DNA from: an uncultured Schaedlerella sp.
GTDB taxonomy: Bacteria > Bacillota > Clostridia > Lachnospirales > Lachnospiraceae
Direction of reading: 5' to 3'
NCBI GenBank assembly: GCA_934435195.1
Contig: CAKSAJ010000018.1
Span: 1-57,448, forward strand
DNA: 57,448 bases
In this document: in pieces, positions 42,401 to 51,015 of the stretch
Layout: every line of letters begins with the position of its first letter
How positions within the stretch are numbered: position 1 is the first letter of the stretch
Made by a program: the position numbers and the translations under genes
The notes under the pieces: generated by a model
Told to the model about the DNA's origin: nothing
The model's database searches: none
The model's input: only the letters and a program-made list of their open reading frames with translations

Positions 42401-43025
42401 TCAATGCATGTGCACGGAATTCATCAACTGCATCCATGTTAACCATATCTTTCAGATCTTCGTAATCCCATGTCTCAATTTTCTGAATCTCATGAGATGT
42501 TCTGAATCCATCAAAGAAGTTGATGAATGGAAGTTTTCCTTCCAATGCTGCACAATGTGCTACTGGTGTTAAATCCATAACTTCCTGAACACTTGACTCA
42601 CAAAGCATAGCAGCACCAGTCTGACGACAAGCATAAACATCTGAATGATCTCCGAAAATGTTCAATGCGTGGCTTGCCAACGCACGAGCAGATACGTTGA
42701 ATACACCTGGTAACTGCTCTCCTGCAACTTTATATAAGTTAGGAATCATAAGAAGTAATCCCTGTGATGCTGTAAATGTTGTTGTCAATGCTCCGGCTGA
42801 TAAGGAACCATGTACTGCTCCTGCTGCTCCTGCCTCTGACTGCATCTCTGTTACCTGTACAGTCTGTCCGAAAATATTCTCTCTACCTTCTGTAGCCCAT
42901 TCGTCAACGTGCTCTGGCATAACAGATGATGGTGTAATAGGGTAAATAGCTGCAACTTCTGTATAAGCATATGAAACGTGAGCTGCTGCCTGGTTACCAT
43001 CCATGGTCTTCATTTTTCTTGCCAT
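39477..43025 (-). CDS. nifJ: Pyruvate:ferredoxin (flavodoxin) oxidoreductase
   Basis: 1182 residues, single-chain homodimeric PFOR. Domain order: pyruvate-binding start (YPITPSSVMPEH), central gamma domain, two 4Fe-4S clusters (CIQCNRCAYVCPH and CTGCGSCANVCPG, about residues 690-760), then TPP domain with CAGCGETPYAKL and GDGWAYDIGFGG / EVYSNTGGQSSKAT. Oxidises pyruvate to acetyl-CoA and CO2 with reduced ferredoxin; oxygen sensitive. Marks an anaerobic fermentative host. Works next to ppdK in pyruvate metabolism, though not in one operon. Confidence 0.98.
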   Translation of the reverse strand: MARKMKTMDGNQAAAHVSYAYTEVAAIYPITPSSVMPEHVDEWATEGRENIFGQTVQVTEMQSEAGAAGAVHGSLSAGALTTTFTASQGLLLMIPNLYKVAGEQLPGVFNVSARALASHALNIFGDHSDVYACRQTGAAMLCESSVQEVMDLTPVAHCAALEGKLPFINFFDGFRTSHEIQKIETWDYEDLKDMVNMDAVDEFRAHALNPNHPCQRGSAQNPDIFFQAREACNPYYDALPGVVQKYMDKVNEKIGTDYKLFNYYGAEDAEHIIVAMGSVCDTIEETIDYLTKAGEKVGVVKVRLYRPFSAEALIAAIPDSVKKISVLDRTKEPGSLGEPLYLDVVAALKGSKFDAVPVFSGRYGLGSKDTTPAQIVAVYNNDEKPRFTLGIVDDVTNLSLETGKPLVTTPEGTINCKFWGLGADGTVGANKNSIKIIGDNTDMYAQAYFDYDSKKSGGVTMSHLRFGKLPIKSTYLIHQANFVACHNPSYVNKYNMVQELVDGGTFLLNCPWDMEGLEEHLPGQVKAFIANHDIKLYTIDGIKIGKEIGLGGRINTVLQSAFFKLAAIIPEEEAIDLMKKAAKATYGRKGDKIVQMNYDAIDAGAKQVVAIEVPESWKDAADEGLFAPHVDEAGRKDAVSFAKNIQAKVNAQEGNTLPVSAFTDYVDGSTPSGTSAYEKRGIAVDIPVWNPDTCIQCNRCAYVCPHAVIRPVALTEEEAAKAPEGIKTLDMIGMPGMKFTMTVSAYDCTGCGSCANVCPGKKGEKALTMANMEENAGEQQYFDFGTEIPVKPEVVAKFKPETVKGSQFKQPLLEFSGACAGCGETPYAKLITQLFGDRMYIANATGCSSIWGNSSPSTPYTVTPEGKGPAWSNSLFEDNAEFGYGMLLAQNTIRDRLKGKVEKIAEVAEKEDVKAAAKEYLDTFTNGAANGAATDKLVAALEACSCDLEERAEVLKMKDYLSKKSQWIFGGDGWAYDIGFGGVDHVLASKKDINIMVFDTEVYSNTGGQSSKATKTGATAQFAAGGKETKKKDLASMAMSYGYVYVAQIAMGADFNQTVKAIAEAEAYPGPSLIIAYAPCINHGIKKGMSKAMTEEQLAVECGYWNNFRFNPAAEGNKFTLDSKEPKMEGYQDFLNGEVRYNALKRANPEKADRLFAINEQEAAERYDYLKKLITLYGEEEK

Positions 43026-43260
43026 TTCTTGTTCCTCCTTAAATAGTACATTGCAAAAAGTTATTCTTTCACATGTAAATTTATTATATCTCTAAATTCT
43101 TCAAAAGTCTATAGAATCCCTTCTGGTTTTTGTTTCTTTTCCGATACATTGAACAAAAAATGTATCATTTTATCACATCTTTATGACATATTTGTTAATA
43201 AAATGACAAGCTTGGTGTGAAAAGTCGCTTTATTTTTCCTTATATGACCTTAGTAAATAG

Positions 43261-43296
43261 AAAAACACGCAGCACACTCTTCGCACACTGCATGTT
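43261..43296 (-). terminator. Hairpin terminator of lgt
   Basis: On the minus strand AAACA-GCAG pairs with CTGC-TGTTT around one mismatch, long loop, T-run after. It begins a few bases past the lgt stop. Confidence 0.6.
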
Positions 43297-43300
43297 TCCT

Positions 43301-44161
43301 CTACTTTTTTTTCGTATATCTGATTTTTTGAACCATTAAAATTATTCCTGTGGTTGCGACAATAAGCGCTGCCAAAAGCTGTGATACCGGAACTCCAATT
43401 CTGTGCAATATCAATTGATCTGTACGAAGTCCTTCAATCCAGACTCTTCCCAGACCATATCCAAACAAATACATCAAGAATAATTCTCCATTATATTTTT
43501 TATGCTTTCTATACAGGAACAAAACAAGTAACACACAAGCGCACCAGAATGATTCGTATAAAAAAGTCGGATGCACTTGAATATATTCAGCACCACGAAT
43601 TGTCTGTACATGTGCCCACATTTTCTCTGTAATGTCACTGTCTCTTACCGCATCTACCGGAAGTCTCATAGCAAACAGTGAATCGGTATATTCACCAAAC
43701 GCTTCACGATTAAAGAAATTCCCCCATCGTCCAAGCATCTGACCATTTACCAATGACATTGCAATCGTATCAAAAATCAATGGAGCACTGATTTTTTTCA
43801 CTTTTGCACAAATTAAGACTGCAATAACTGCACCGATCACACCGCCATAAATCGCAAGACCGCCTTCTCTCAGATTAAAGACATCTAATATATTGTCCTT
43901 ATACATATCCCATGAAAATGCAACATAATAAATTCTAGCTCCGGCGATTCCAACAATCACACCAAAAATCCCCATATCAAGATAGTCTTCCGGATTCTGT
44001 CCTGTCCGCTTTGCTTCTCTTGTTGCGATCCAGAAACCAAGCATAATTGCTGTTCCTATGATGATCCCATAATATGCGATATCAAATCCATGCAGCGAAA
44101 TCACTTTTCCAACATGATCAAACGTTATTCCCAAATTTGGGAAACTGATATCATAATGCAT
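43301..44161 (-). CDS. lgt: Prolipoprotein diacylglyceryl transferase
   Basis: 286 residues, about seven membrane segments. The Lgt signature GRWGNFFNREAFGE (about 144-157) and the second conserved part HPTFLYES are present, with RVWIEGLRTDQL near the end. Attaches diacylglycerol to the lipobox cysteine of lipoproteins such as those at 6212 and 55471. Separate from ychF by about 57 bp. Confidence 0.96.
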   Translation of the reverse strand: MHYDISFPNLGITFDHVGKVISLHGFDIAYYGIIIGTAIMLGFWIATREAKRTGQNPEDYLDMGIFGVIVGIAGARIYYVAFSWDMYKDNILDVFNLREGGLAIYGGVIGAVIAVLICAKVKKISAPLIFDTIAMSLVNGQMLGRWGNFFNREAFGEYTDSLFAMRLPVDAVRDSDITEKMWAHVQTIRGAEYIQVHPTFLYESFWCACVLLVLFLYRKHKKYNGELFLMYLFGYGLGRVWIEGLRTDQLILHRIGVPVSQLLAALIVATTGIILMVQKIRYTKKK

Positions 44162-44218
44162 TCTTTTTCTCCTCTATCCAGCTGATTCCATTAATAAAAT
44201 GAAATATTTTTCTACAAG

Positions 44219-45316
44219 TTATACATTAAAACGGAATACGATGATATCTCCATCCTGTACGACATAGTCTTTACCTTCCAGACGTACCAGACCTTTTTCT
44301 CTTGCTGCAGCATGTGTTCCACATGCGATCAGATCATCATAGCTTACGATTTCTGCACGAATAAATCCTCTTTCAAAATCAGAATGGATCTTACCTGCTG
44401 CCTGTGGAGCTTTTGTTCCTTTCTTGATTGTCCATGCACGAACCTCAGGCTCTCCGGCTGTCAAATAACTGATCAGTCCAAGCAGACTGTAACTTGCTTT
44501 GATCAGTTTTTCCAGTCCGGATTCCGATAATCCGAGATCCTCTAAGAACATTTTCTTCTCTTCATCATCCAGCTCTGCAATCTCCTGCTCAATCTGAGCA
44601 CATACAACAAATACTTCAAAGCCTTCCTGTGCTGCATACTCTCGTACTGCCTGCACTCCTGCATTCTGAGCACCATCATCTGCCAGGTCATCCTCGCATA
44701 CATTTGCTGCAAAAATAACCGGTTTAGCTGTCAGAAGATTATAACTGTCGATTAATTCCTGCTCTTCGTCAGACTCTGCTTCAAAACTCTTAGCCAGTCT
44801 ATTATCTTCCAGATGTGCTTTTATTCTATTCAACAGCTCTAATTCTTTCGCTGCTTCTTTATCATTTCTTGCAACCTTTGTTGTCTTAGCAATTCTTCTC
44901 TCCAAAATCTCAAGATCAGAAAAAATCAACTCTAAATTGATTGTCTCAATATCACGCAGAGGATTGATACTTCCATCTACATGCACAATATTACTGTCCT
45001 CAAAACATCTTACTACATGCACGATAGCATCTACTTCACGAATATTAGCAAGGAACTGGTTTCCAAGCCCTTCTCCTTTTGATGCTCCTTTTACAAGACC
45101 TGCAATATCAACGAATTCAATTACCGCTGGAACGATTTTCTTTGTATTATACATCTCTCCCAATACATTCAGACGTTCATCCGGAACAGTAACAACGCCG
45201 ACATTCGGATCGATTGTACAGAATGGATAGTTTGCTGACTCAGCTCCTGCTTTTGTTAATGAATTAAATAATGTACTTTTTCCTACGTTTGGTAAACCAA
45301 CGATTCCTAGTTTCAT
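44219..45316 (-). CDS. ychF: YchF family Obg-like ATPase
   Basis: 365 residues. G1 GLPNVGKST, G3-like DIAGLVKGASKGEGLGNQFL, NxxE nucleotide motif (NVCEDD) and TGS/TGL C-terminal domain (LISYLTAGEPEVRAWTIKKGTKAPQAAGKIHSDFERGFIRAEI; C-terminal VVQDGDIIVFRFNV). Binds ATP rather than GTP and ribosomes. Start ATG at 45316 with AGGAGG 11 bases before. The first codons and ribosome site now come from an integrated element; a second copy of the start lies at 55341-55384. Confidence 0.96.
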   Translation of the reverse strand: MKLGIVGLPNVGKSTLFNSLTKAGAESANYPFCTIDPNVGVVTVPDERLNVLGEMYNTKKIVPAVIEFVDIAGLVKGASKGEGLGNQFLANIREVDAIVHVVRCFEDSNIVHVDGSINPLRDIETINLELIFSDLEILERRIAKTTKVARNDKEAAKELELLNRIKAHLEDNRLAKSFEAESDEEQELIDSYNLLTAKPVIFAANVCEDDLADDGAQNAGVQAVREYAAQEGFEVFVVCAQIEQEIAELDDEEKKMFLEDLGLSESGLEKLIKASYSLLGLISYLTAGEPEVRAWTIKKGTKAPQAAGKIHSDFERGFIRAEIVSYDDLIACGTHAAAREKGLVRLEGKDYVVQDGDIIVFRFNV

Positions 45317-45342
45317 ATTTTCTATTACCTCCTATAAATCCT
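45299..45342. repeat. Left attachment site (attL) at the ychF start codon
   Basis: AACGATTCCTA-x-TTTCAT covering ychF codons 1-6, and the ribosome-site region behind it, recur at 55341-55384 in the same orientation. The core differs at one base of 18, the remaining 26 bases at about five. This duplicates a functional start region at both junctions, as integrases that target gene ends do. Confidence 0.75.
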
Positions 45343-45378
45343 TTGATTTCAAGGGATTTCATCATACTTATTATTGCA

Positions 45379-45402
45379 AGTGGGCCATTTAGTGGGCCAT
45401 TA
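45379..45402. repeat. Paired AGTGGGCCA arm-type sites, left
   Basis: AGTGGGCCA-TTT-AGTGGGCCATT, overlapping the integrase stop codon, about 62 bp from the attL core. The same doublet occurs at 55192-55214. Likely binding sites of the integrase N-terminal domain, as in Tn916 and lambda. Confidence 0.7.
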
Positions 45403-46530
45403 CATTGCCATAAGTGCTTCTGCTACCAATTCCATTTCTTTTTTCTTTTCTTCCTCGGTAGTATGAACATATAAGTTCATTGTAATTCCAATATTCGAAT
45501 GGCCCAGTAACATCTGAAGTGTTTTCGGTTTCATTCCTGCCTCAATACATCTGGTAGCAAAAGTATGTCTCAAGATATGCATAGAAAATCTTGGAATTTC
45601 TGCTTTGTCACAAATCTTAAACAATGCGGTGTCATATGTACTGTTCTTAACTGGTGTCCCTTTTCGACACAGAAACACAAACTCTTCCCATTCTGTTGAA
45701 ATTTCTGAAATCCTCTTATTCTTTTCTTTTTGTTTTTTTAGTATAGCAACCGCTTCTTCTGTTAAAGGTAACGTACGGTAACCTGATCTACTCTTTGGTT
45801 CTCCAATACGCCACTCCTTTGCACTGTAGCGGTATTCCATACTTCTGCGAATCTGAATTGTTTTGGATTTAAAATCGACATCTTCCCATTTCAATCCTAC
45901 CAATTCGCCTGTCCGCAATCCGGTTTGTAGTATAAAACGATACTGATTCTCATAGCTTTGACCTTCTGCATATTGTAAAAATATTTTCTGCATGTCTTTT
46001 GTTAAAGCAACCTTCTTCTCAGATGGCTTTCCCATATCACTTTTTACCGATTTTTTACAGGGATTGCTACACAAAACTTCATTTTCTTTTGCATACTCAA
46101 ACATATTGTATAATGCAATTCTTGCCTGATAAATTGTAGATGTACGATACTCCTGATCTGCCATATCATAAAATATTTTCTGACAGTGAAGTGGTTTCAC
46201 ATCTGATAATGGCATCTTTCCTATTACCGGTTTAATATTTTTAACATATCTCTCCGTATAATTGCGAACAGTATTTGAACGGACTGTTTTCTTTTTTATC
46301 CCAATCCAATAATCAAACCATTGATCAACCAACATATCAGATGGCATTGAAATATCACTGTGTTCATCCACATAAGTTGCATCAGCAATCCATGCTCTGC
46401 ATTCTTGCAGCTTTTTGAATCGTTTATGTCTTCTCTTTCCAAACCGATCTACAAATCTGGCTGAGTATAATCCAGTACTTTCCTGGGTTATTCCCTTGCC
46501 AAGTTCTTTGCCTTTTAAATCTTTTCCCAT
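45400..46530 (-). CDS. int: Tyrosine recombinase/integrase (Tn916-type)
   Basis: 376 residues. N-terminal arm-binding domain (GLYSARFVDRFGKRRHKRFKKLQEC), SAM-like middle, then catalytic domain with R in LQTGLRTGELVGLKWEDV, K region, HxLRHTFATRCIEAGMKPKTLQMLLGHSN and catalytic tyrosine in MNLYVHT. All R, H, R, H, Y residues are present, so it looks active. Start after GAGGAG. Adjacent to excisionase; cuts at the ychF start by context. Confidence 0.93.
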   Translation of the reverse strand: MGKDLKGKELGKGITQESTGLYSARFVDRFGKRRHKRFKKLQECRAWIADATYVDEHSDISMPSDMLVDQWFDYWIGIKKKTVRSNTVRNYTERYVKNIKPVIGKMPLSDVKPLHCQKIFYDMADQEYRTSTIYQARIALYNMFEYAKENEVLCSNPCKKSVKSDMGKPSEKKVALTKDMQKIFLQYAEGQSYENQYRFILQTGLRTGELVGLKWEDVDFKSKTIQIRRSMEYRYSAKEWRIGEPKSRSGYRTLPLTEEAVAILKKQKEKNKRISEISTEWEEFVFLCRKGTPVKNSTYDTALFKICDKAEIPRFSMHILRHTFATRCIEAGMKPKTLQMLLGHSNIGITMNLYVHTTEEEKKKEMELVAEALMAM

Positions 46531-46633
46531 ATTTCAGCTCCTCTCATAAGAAGCCCTAATACAGTAACTTGTATTATACCATAGCATTTTATCTTTGTGA
46601 ATATTCATTTTCGTCTCTTCTCCTGTCATTTAT

Positions 46634-46834
46634 TTATATTTCCACACTTTCCGAAATGAATTTTTCAAATTCTTTTCTCTTTACAAGCTTTTTCGTACCA
46701 ACATAAAGTACAAACGGACATCTCGGTTCTTTCAAAAGACTACTTATTCTGTTTTGTCCAATATTACTGTATTCTGCTGCCTCTTCAATTGTAAGAGCCA
46801 CTTTTTCACATATTGCAACATGTTGTTTGCTCAT
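46634..46834 (-). CDS. xis: Excisionase (Xis) / MerR-like DNA-binding protein
   Basis: 66 residues from the ATG at 46834 (MSKQHVAICEKVALTIEEAAEYSNIGQNRISSLL), with AAGGAAAGG upstream; the longer frame is not supported. Winged-helix fold as in Tn916 Xis, ending with LVKREEF-like KKLVKRKEFEKFI. Immediately upstream of int, the classic pair; directs excision. Confidence 0.85.
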   Translation of the reverse strand: MSKQHVAICEKVALTIEEAAEYSNIGQNRISSLLKEPRCPFVLYVGTKKLVKRKEFEKFISESVEI

Positions 46835-46875
46835 AAAATCCTTTCCTTGTTGTTTAACGTGCGTAGCATACACTT

Positions 46876-47691
46876 CTATCCACAATACACACGATCATTC
46901 TTTGTATTCAACAACGTTTTCGCTTTCTCCATTTTCATACCTGCAATCACTTCTCGTTTGCTTGTACCCCCAACATACATGGGCGTACACATTTCTAAAA
47001 TACGGTCATAGATACGCCTTTTATCTAACATGGTCTCGCTTTTTATTTCTTTCAGCGGAAGATTGGTTGTTATGATCAGAGGTCGTCCCGAACGTATCCT
47101 GCGGTCTATGACACTGAAAATAATTCCTAATGCATATTCTGAATTTCGTTCTACTCCAAGATCATCAATAATTAAAAGCTGATAAGAAGCTAATGCATTG
47201 ATATATTCCGTTTTGTCCGCCAGTGGAAATATATCATCGATAATGGTATTAAAGTTGGTCATCTTTACCGTCACTTCCCGTTTGAGAAGTTCATTGGCAA
47301 TGCACCCGGCAATATAACTTTTTCCAGTGCCAACTGGTCCCCAGAACAAACAACCTATATGATTTCTTTTCATTTCTTCCCAATTGTCAACATAGCTTTT
47401 TGCCTTATACATTACCGCATCTGACATATCTGCATTCTCAAATATCCACTCTTCCATTCTGCTTTCTTCAAAACAAATTCTCGTATTTCTGCTGACTAAT
47501 TCCCGGTGCTCTTTGTCTTTAAAATATTTTTGTTCTTCTTCATACGCTTTTCTGTCACAGGCACATTGCCTGGAATGTTTCTTCATCCCCATAAATCCAC
47601 CCTCAGGAAAAAATGCTTCTTTCGCTTCCCCACAGACTTTGCAGTATTGCAAACCATCACTGCCTACACATACGGTATCCTCTTCTCTCAT
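46876..47691 (-). CDS. DnaC/IstB-like helicase loader ATPase
   Basis: 271 residues from the ATG at 47691, which overlaps the RepA-like stop by one base (TGATG). N-terminal cysteines (CKVC ... CACDRKAY) form a zinc site as in DnaI-type loaders. AAA+ motifs: GPVGTGKSYIAG (Walker A), LLIIDDLG (Walker B), and TTNL sensor. Probably loads the replicative helicase at the element origin with the RepA-like protein. Confidence 0.88.
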   Translation of the reverse strand: MREEDTVCVGSDGLQYCKVCGEAKEAFFPEGGFMGMKKHSRQCACDRKAYEEEQKYFKDKEHRELVSRNTRICFEESRMEEWIFENADMSDAVMYKAKSYVDNWEEMKRNHIGCLFWGPVGTGKSYIAGCIANELLKREVTVKMTNFNTIIDDIFPLADKTEYINALASYQLLIIDDLGVERNSEYALGIIFSVIDRRIRSGRPLIITTNLPLKEIKSETMLDKRRIYDRILEMCTPMYVGGTSKREVIAGMKMEKAKTLLNTKNDRVYCG

Positions 47692-48224
47692 CACAAACTC
47701 TCTCCTTCCCCATAGCAATAATTTACTTCATGATATTTATTTCTTTTATATTTCTCAGTTACTTTACTAGGTGCCACATTTCCGACTCCCGCACAGCCAT
47801 TTTTGCGACTAGATGAAGGTTGTTTTTCTGACTCTGTTACAGCCGTCTTTTCATCCGTCTTATTGTCAACCGGCTGTAAACCTATCTCATCAGATGGAAT
47901 TCTCACATATAAATGATTGGGTTTTGAAAATCCACCAGACCTGCGAACCAATAGTCCCACATCATCTAATTCCTTCAATGCTGTTTTTACAGAAGACTTG
48001 CATTTGCCGATTTGAACAGACAATTCATCTATTGGAAATATCAGATAAACATTTCCATACTTGTCTATCCAGCTATTCTTTCTCGATATCCGTGCCCGGT
48101 CATACAAAATCATATAAAGAAATTTTGCATTTTGAGAAATTGGCAGCTTTAACAAAAACTTCGGAAACTGGAAATACTGAAGCATCTGCTCTGATTCCTT
48201 CATGTATTCATATTTCAATTTCAT
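47691..48224 (-). CDS. RepA-like replication initiator
   Basis: 177 residues, start after AAAGGA. N-terminal winged helix of the RepA_N kind: YFQFPKFLLKLPISQNAKFLYMILYDRARIS, WIDKYGNVYLIFPIDELSVQIGKCKSSVKTALKELDDVGLL. The C-terminal tail is low-complexity, basic and likely disordered. Together with the DnaC-like gene it forms the replication unit; the repeats at 48315-48435 lie just upstream and may be its origin. Confidence 0.8.
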   Translation of the reverse strand: MKLKYEYMKESEQMLQYFQFPKFLLKLPISQNAKFLYMILYDRARISRKNSWIDKYGNVYLIFPIDELSVQIGKCKSSVKTALKELDDVGLLVRRSGGFSKPNHLYVRIPSDEIGLQPVDNKTDEKTAVTESEKQPSSSRKNGCAGVGNVAPSKVTEKYKRNKYHEVNYCYGEGESL

Positions 48225-48314
48225 TCCTTTATCGCCTCGTTTCTATTTCAGATTATTGTAAAAATCATTTTTAAGCCGGCTAAAAAATATCCTTACACAT
48301 ATTCAAAAGATGAA

Positions 48315-48435
48315 GGGCATAAATACAGCCTCTTGAGGAAAATTTTTTATTTTTTCCTGCTAAAATACCCTTTCATAAATACGAAACGCTGAGAGGCATA
48401 AATACAGCCCCCTGATGAAATCTTTTTATTTTTTC
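48315..48435. repeat. Direct repeats, candidate iterons upstream of the Rep gene
   Basis: Two copies of a ~42-bp sequence (48315-48356 and 48394-48435) sharing GGCATAAATACAGCC and a TTTTTATTTTTT tail, 79 bp apart; CATAAATAC occurs a third time at 48374. They lie between 90 and 210 bp upstream of the RepA-like start in a 660-bp gene-free stretch, the expected place for an origin. Confidence 0.6.
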
Positions 48436-48469
48436 GATTAATTGAATACCTGAAAATAAAAAACACCCA

Positions 48470-48743
48470 CCTATTCCAGGTGAATGCCTTATCAAAATTT
48501 TATTATTTTGTTGTCTGTGACGCTTACTCAGAAACGCTTGCGTATCTGCTAAAATGTAATTGCCAGCAATTATATTTTCACGTGGGTATGGGGACGTAAT
48601 CCCCATCAAGGTCTGCTACTCGTAAGTAATACAAAATTGTCAAAATGACAATACTGTTTTACACGGGTGGATCTTGCTCTGGTTGCAACACAGTAATTCA
48701 TACAATAATAGGCCCAAATGGGCACTTTCACCATTTGAGCCTA
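48470..48743. other. Structured gene-free stretch before the flavin reductase gene
   Basis: Contains the small hairpin CACCT-ATTCC-AGGTG (48470-48484), a palindrome ATTGTCA-AAA-TGACAAT at about 48635-48655 and a strong hairpin TAGGC-CAAATGG / CCATTTG-GCCTA (48709-48743). The last looks like a terminator or a replication-related structure. No gene with a ribosome site is seen in 48225-48885; the open frame 48373-48609 is not convincing. Confidence 0.5.
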
Positions 48744-48885
48744 TATATTATATGTCTTTTAAATAAGAGCTTAAAAAGTAGCTGTCTAGACGGTATGTTT
48801 TTATCGTAGAATTATTTTTATTAATCCAATAAAACAACTCTTTTCTTTTTGCTATCTGTACAATTTTTACTTTAACGACCTGTCC

Positions 48886-49440
48886 TTATTTTAACTGTGC
48901 TCCATCCTTAAAAGCATTTCCCACACGTTCTCCCAGTCTGTAATATCCGTGATGAACCGGATCATACATGATAGGTGTAAACTTGTCAAGATCAAGTTCT
49001 CCATCCTCGCCCAGATATTTCTCATCTGCACTTACATTTTTTATTTCTGCAAGATACTTGCTATCATCAATGACTTTCACAAGCTCACACTCAAGAGTCA
49101 ATGGAAGTTCATTGATAATCGGGGCATTTACAAATTCACTCTTCGTTATAGTAAAGCCTGCTTTTTTCATTTTATCTGGTTCTTTATTTGCAGAAACAAT
49201 TCCTACATAATCGCAGGCAACCAGATGTTCAAGGTCTGCCACACCTACCGTAAAGGCTTTATTTTTTATAATATTATCTGTTGTCTTATGGGCTGACAAG
49301 TCCACAATAATCTCATTTGCACCTACAATTCCACCCCATGCAGCATTCATTGCGTTTGCTTTTCCATTTTCGTCATATGTTCCAAGAATCATAACAGGCT
49401 GTGGATATAAAAATGGTTTTGCTCCAAAGTTTTTTCTCAT
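48886..49440 (-). CDS. Flavin reductase family protein (FMN-binding split barrel)
   Basis: 184 residues. Split-barrel signature: KPFLYPQPVMILGTYDENGKANAMNAAWGGIVGANEIIVDLS and KAFTVGVADLEHLVACDYVGIVS. The family reduces or binds flavin in NAD(P)H-dependent steps. 23 bp downstream of an aldo/keto reductase gene on the same strand, so a redox operon. Confidence 0.88.
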   Translation of the reverse strand: MRKNFGAKPFLYPQPVMILGTYDENGKANAMNAAWGGIVGANEIIVDLSAHKTTDNIIKNKAFTVGVADLEHLVACDYVGIVSANKEPDKMKKAGFTITKSEFVNAPIINELPLTLECELVKVIDDSKYLAEIKNVSADEKYLGEDGELDLDKFTPIMYDPVHHGYYRLGERVGNAFKDGAQLK

Positions 49441-49462
49441 TGTCTTATCTCTCCTCGTATTC

Positions 49463-50308
49463 TTATTTCTGCTCGTCTACCGGTGGCACCATTTCTGCAT
49501 ACTTTTTCAGCAATTCCGGTGTGCTTGTGTAATATCTTACATTTTTATCAAGTCCACCAATTTTTTTCATTTCTTCCTCTGTCAGAGCAAAATCAAATAA
49601 ATCGAAGTTCGCTTTGATATGCTCTGGATTTTTTGAACCTGGAATCACAATATTTCCAGTCTGAATATGCCAGCGGAGAATAATCTGCGCTGTACTCTTC
49701 TGGTATTTTTTGCCAAGTTCTACGATAACCTCATCATTTAAAAGTGCTGTATCCCCATGTCCCAGTGGATACCATGCCTGAATTTTAATGTCCTTTTTCG
49801 CTAAAAATTCTTTTAATTCTTGTTCCTGAAAATATGGATGCACCTCTGTCTGCAATACTGCCGGTTTTACCTCACAGATATCAAGGATTTCCTGAATCTG
49901 TTCTTTGGTAAAGTTCGAAAGACCGATTGCTTTTACCTTGCCCTCTTTATATGCCTTTTCCATAAGACGGTAACCTGCCACATAGTTTCCGGATGGCTGA
50001 TGAATCAAAAGCAGGTCAATATAATCTGTATCCAGTCTTTCCAGTGTTTTTTCTACAGCATCTTCCTGCTCATAAAAAGATGGCCAGATCTTTGTCTCTA
50101 AGAAAATATCTTCTCTTTCAAGTCCTGACTTTTTCATCGCACGACCTACTGCTTTTTCATTTACATAGGCGTTTGCTGTATCAATCAGTCTGTAACCATC
50201 TTTTAATGCCTCTAAAACAGCACTTTCCGCCTGATCTGGCGTCAGAAGAAAAGTTCCAATTCCTGCCATTGGCATTTTAATTCCACTATTTAATGTTGTA
50301 TATTCCAT
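49463..50308 (-). CDS. Aldo/keto reductase
   Basis: 281 residues. AKR barrel: GYRLIDTANAYVNEKAVG with catalytic D/Y (about 44-49), LETKIWP with the lysine, LLLIHQPSGN with the histidine, GLSNFTKEQI, and NADPH-binding IVIPGSKNPEHI. NADPH-dependent reduction of aldehydes or ketones; substrate unknown. Forms a cluster with flavin reductase and the flavodoxin fusion. Confidence 0.92.
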   Translation of the reverse strand: MEYTTLNSGIKMPMAGIGTFLLTPDQAESAVLEALKDGYRLIDTANAYVNEKAVGRAMKKSGLEREDIFLETKIWPSFYEQEDAVEKTLERLDTDYIDLLLIHQPSGNYVAGYRLMEKAYKEGKVKAIGLSNFTKEQIQEILDICEVKPAVLQTEVHPYFQEQELKEFLAKKDIKIQAWYPLGHGDTALLNDEVIVELGKKYQKSTAQIILRWHIQTGNIVIPGSKNPEHIKANFDLFDFALTEEEMKKIGGLDKNVRYYTSTPELLKKYAEMVPPVDEQK

Positions 50309-50405
50309 GTTTCATGTACCTCCATTCTTTATCTCATACATTTATTATAAGCAGTTTGCATATTTTTCAGAAGTTCCTGTTTGTTTATCAGCCTTAACCT
50401 TATGG

Positions 50406-50951
50406 TTATTGCTTTATATCAGTATTTATCTGCCCGATCCATTCTGTAATCACATCTTCCGAAGTTTCCAGATGGTCCTTCCCATTAGAATCAAACTGAA
50501 TCTGCATTTCATGCGCAAAGGTAGCTCCTTGACAATTTTCCTTCATATCTTTTATAACATGCCCCGGCCATCCACCATTTGTCATAAATGGAATAACCAG
50601 CTTTCCTGTAAAATTATTTGCTGTCAGAAGTGTAAGCACTGCCGGTTCCATTGTATACCACCACGTTGGTGTTTCAAGCCTGTCTAAATATCCATTCGCA
50701 CGTGTAGATTTTCCATTGGAAATGACAACCAGTACTGTCTGAATCACTCTGAATGCATTATATTTTCCTTTTCTTATGGATAACAGCCATTTACAATTCA
50801 GTATGTGATGTGAAATAAAAAGCACAAGCATTGCCATACCAATCCACTCATGTGCAGTCTCGCTGAGCAGGCTATATGGCATAAGAAGAATCAAACATAC
50901 TGTCATTCCTATATCTATCCTTATTTTTACTGTAAATCGTTTATTTTTCAT
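50406..50951 (-). CDS. Fusion of DUF4405 membrane half and flavodoxin C-terminal half
   Basis: 181 residues. Residues 1-78 carry two to three membrane segments with HEWIGMAMLVLFISHHILN, matching DUF4405 (b-type cytochrome-like). From about residue 79 the sequence is the C-terminal half of a flavodoxin (TPTWWYTMEPAVLTLL, GKLVIPFMTNGGWPG, FDSNGKDHLETSED), missing the FMN phosphate loop. This looks like an in-frame deletion joining two neighbouring genes, so likely non-functional as a flavodoxin. The parent genes commonly sit beside AKR and flavin reductase in Clostridia. Confidence 0.65.
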   Translation of the reverse strand: MKNKRFTVKIRIDIGMTVCLILLMPYSLLSETAHEWIGMAMLVLFISHHILNCKWLLSIRKGKYNAFRVIQTVLVVISNGKSTRANGYLDRLETPTWWYTMEPAVLTLLTANNFTGKLVIPFMTNGGWPGHVIKDMKENCQGATFAHEMQIQFDSNGKDHLETSEDVITEWIGQINTDIKQ

Positions 50952-51015
50952 ATCCTACCTCTTATGTAAAATGGACATTCACAATCCGCTTTCACTACTT
51001 GCTCATAAATACAGT

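Noticed and set aside
48373..48609. 78-residue minus-strand open frame
   Set aside because: Covers the direct repeats and a hairpin, no recognisable protein and no convincing ribosome site.
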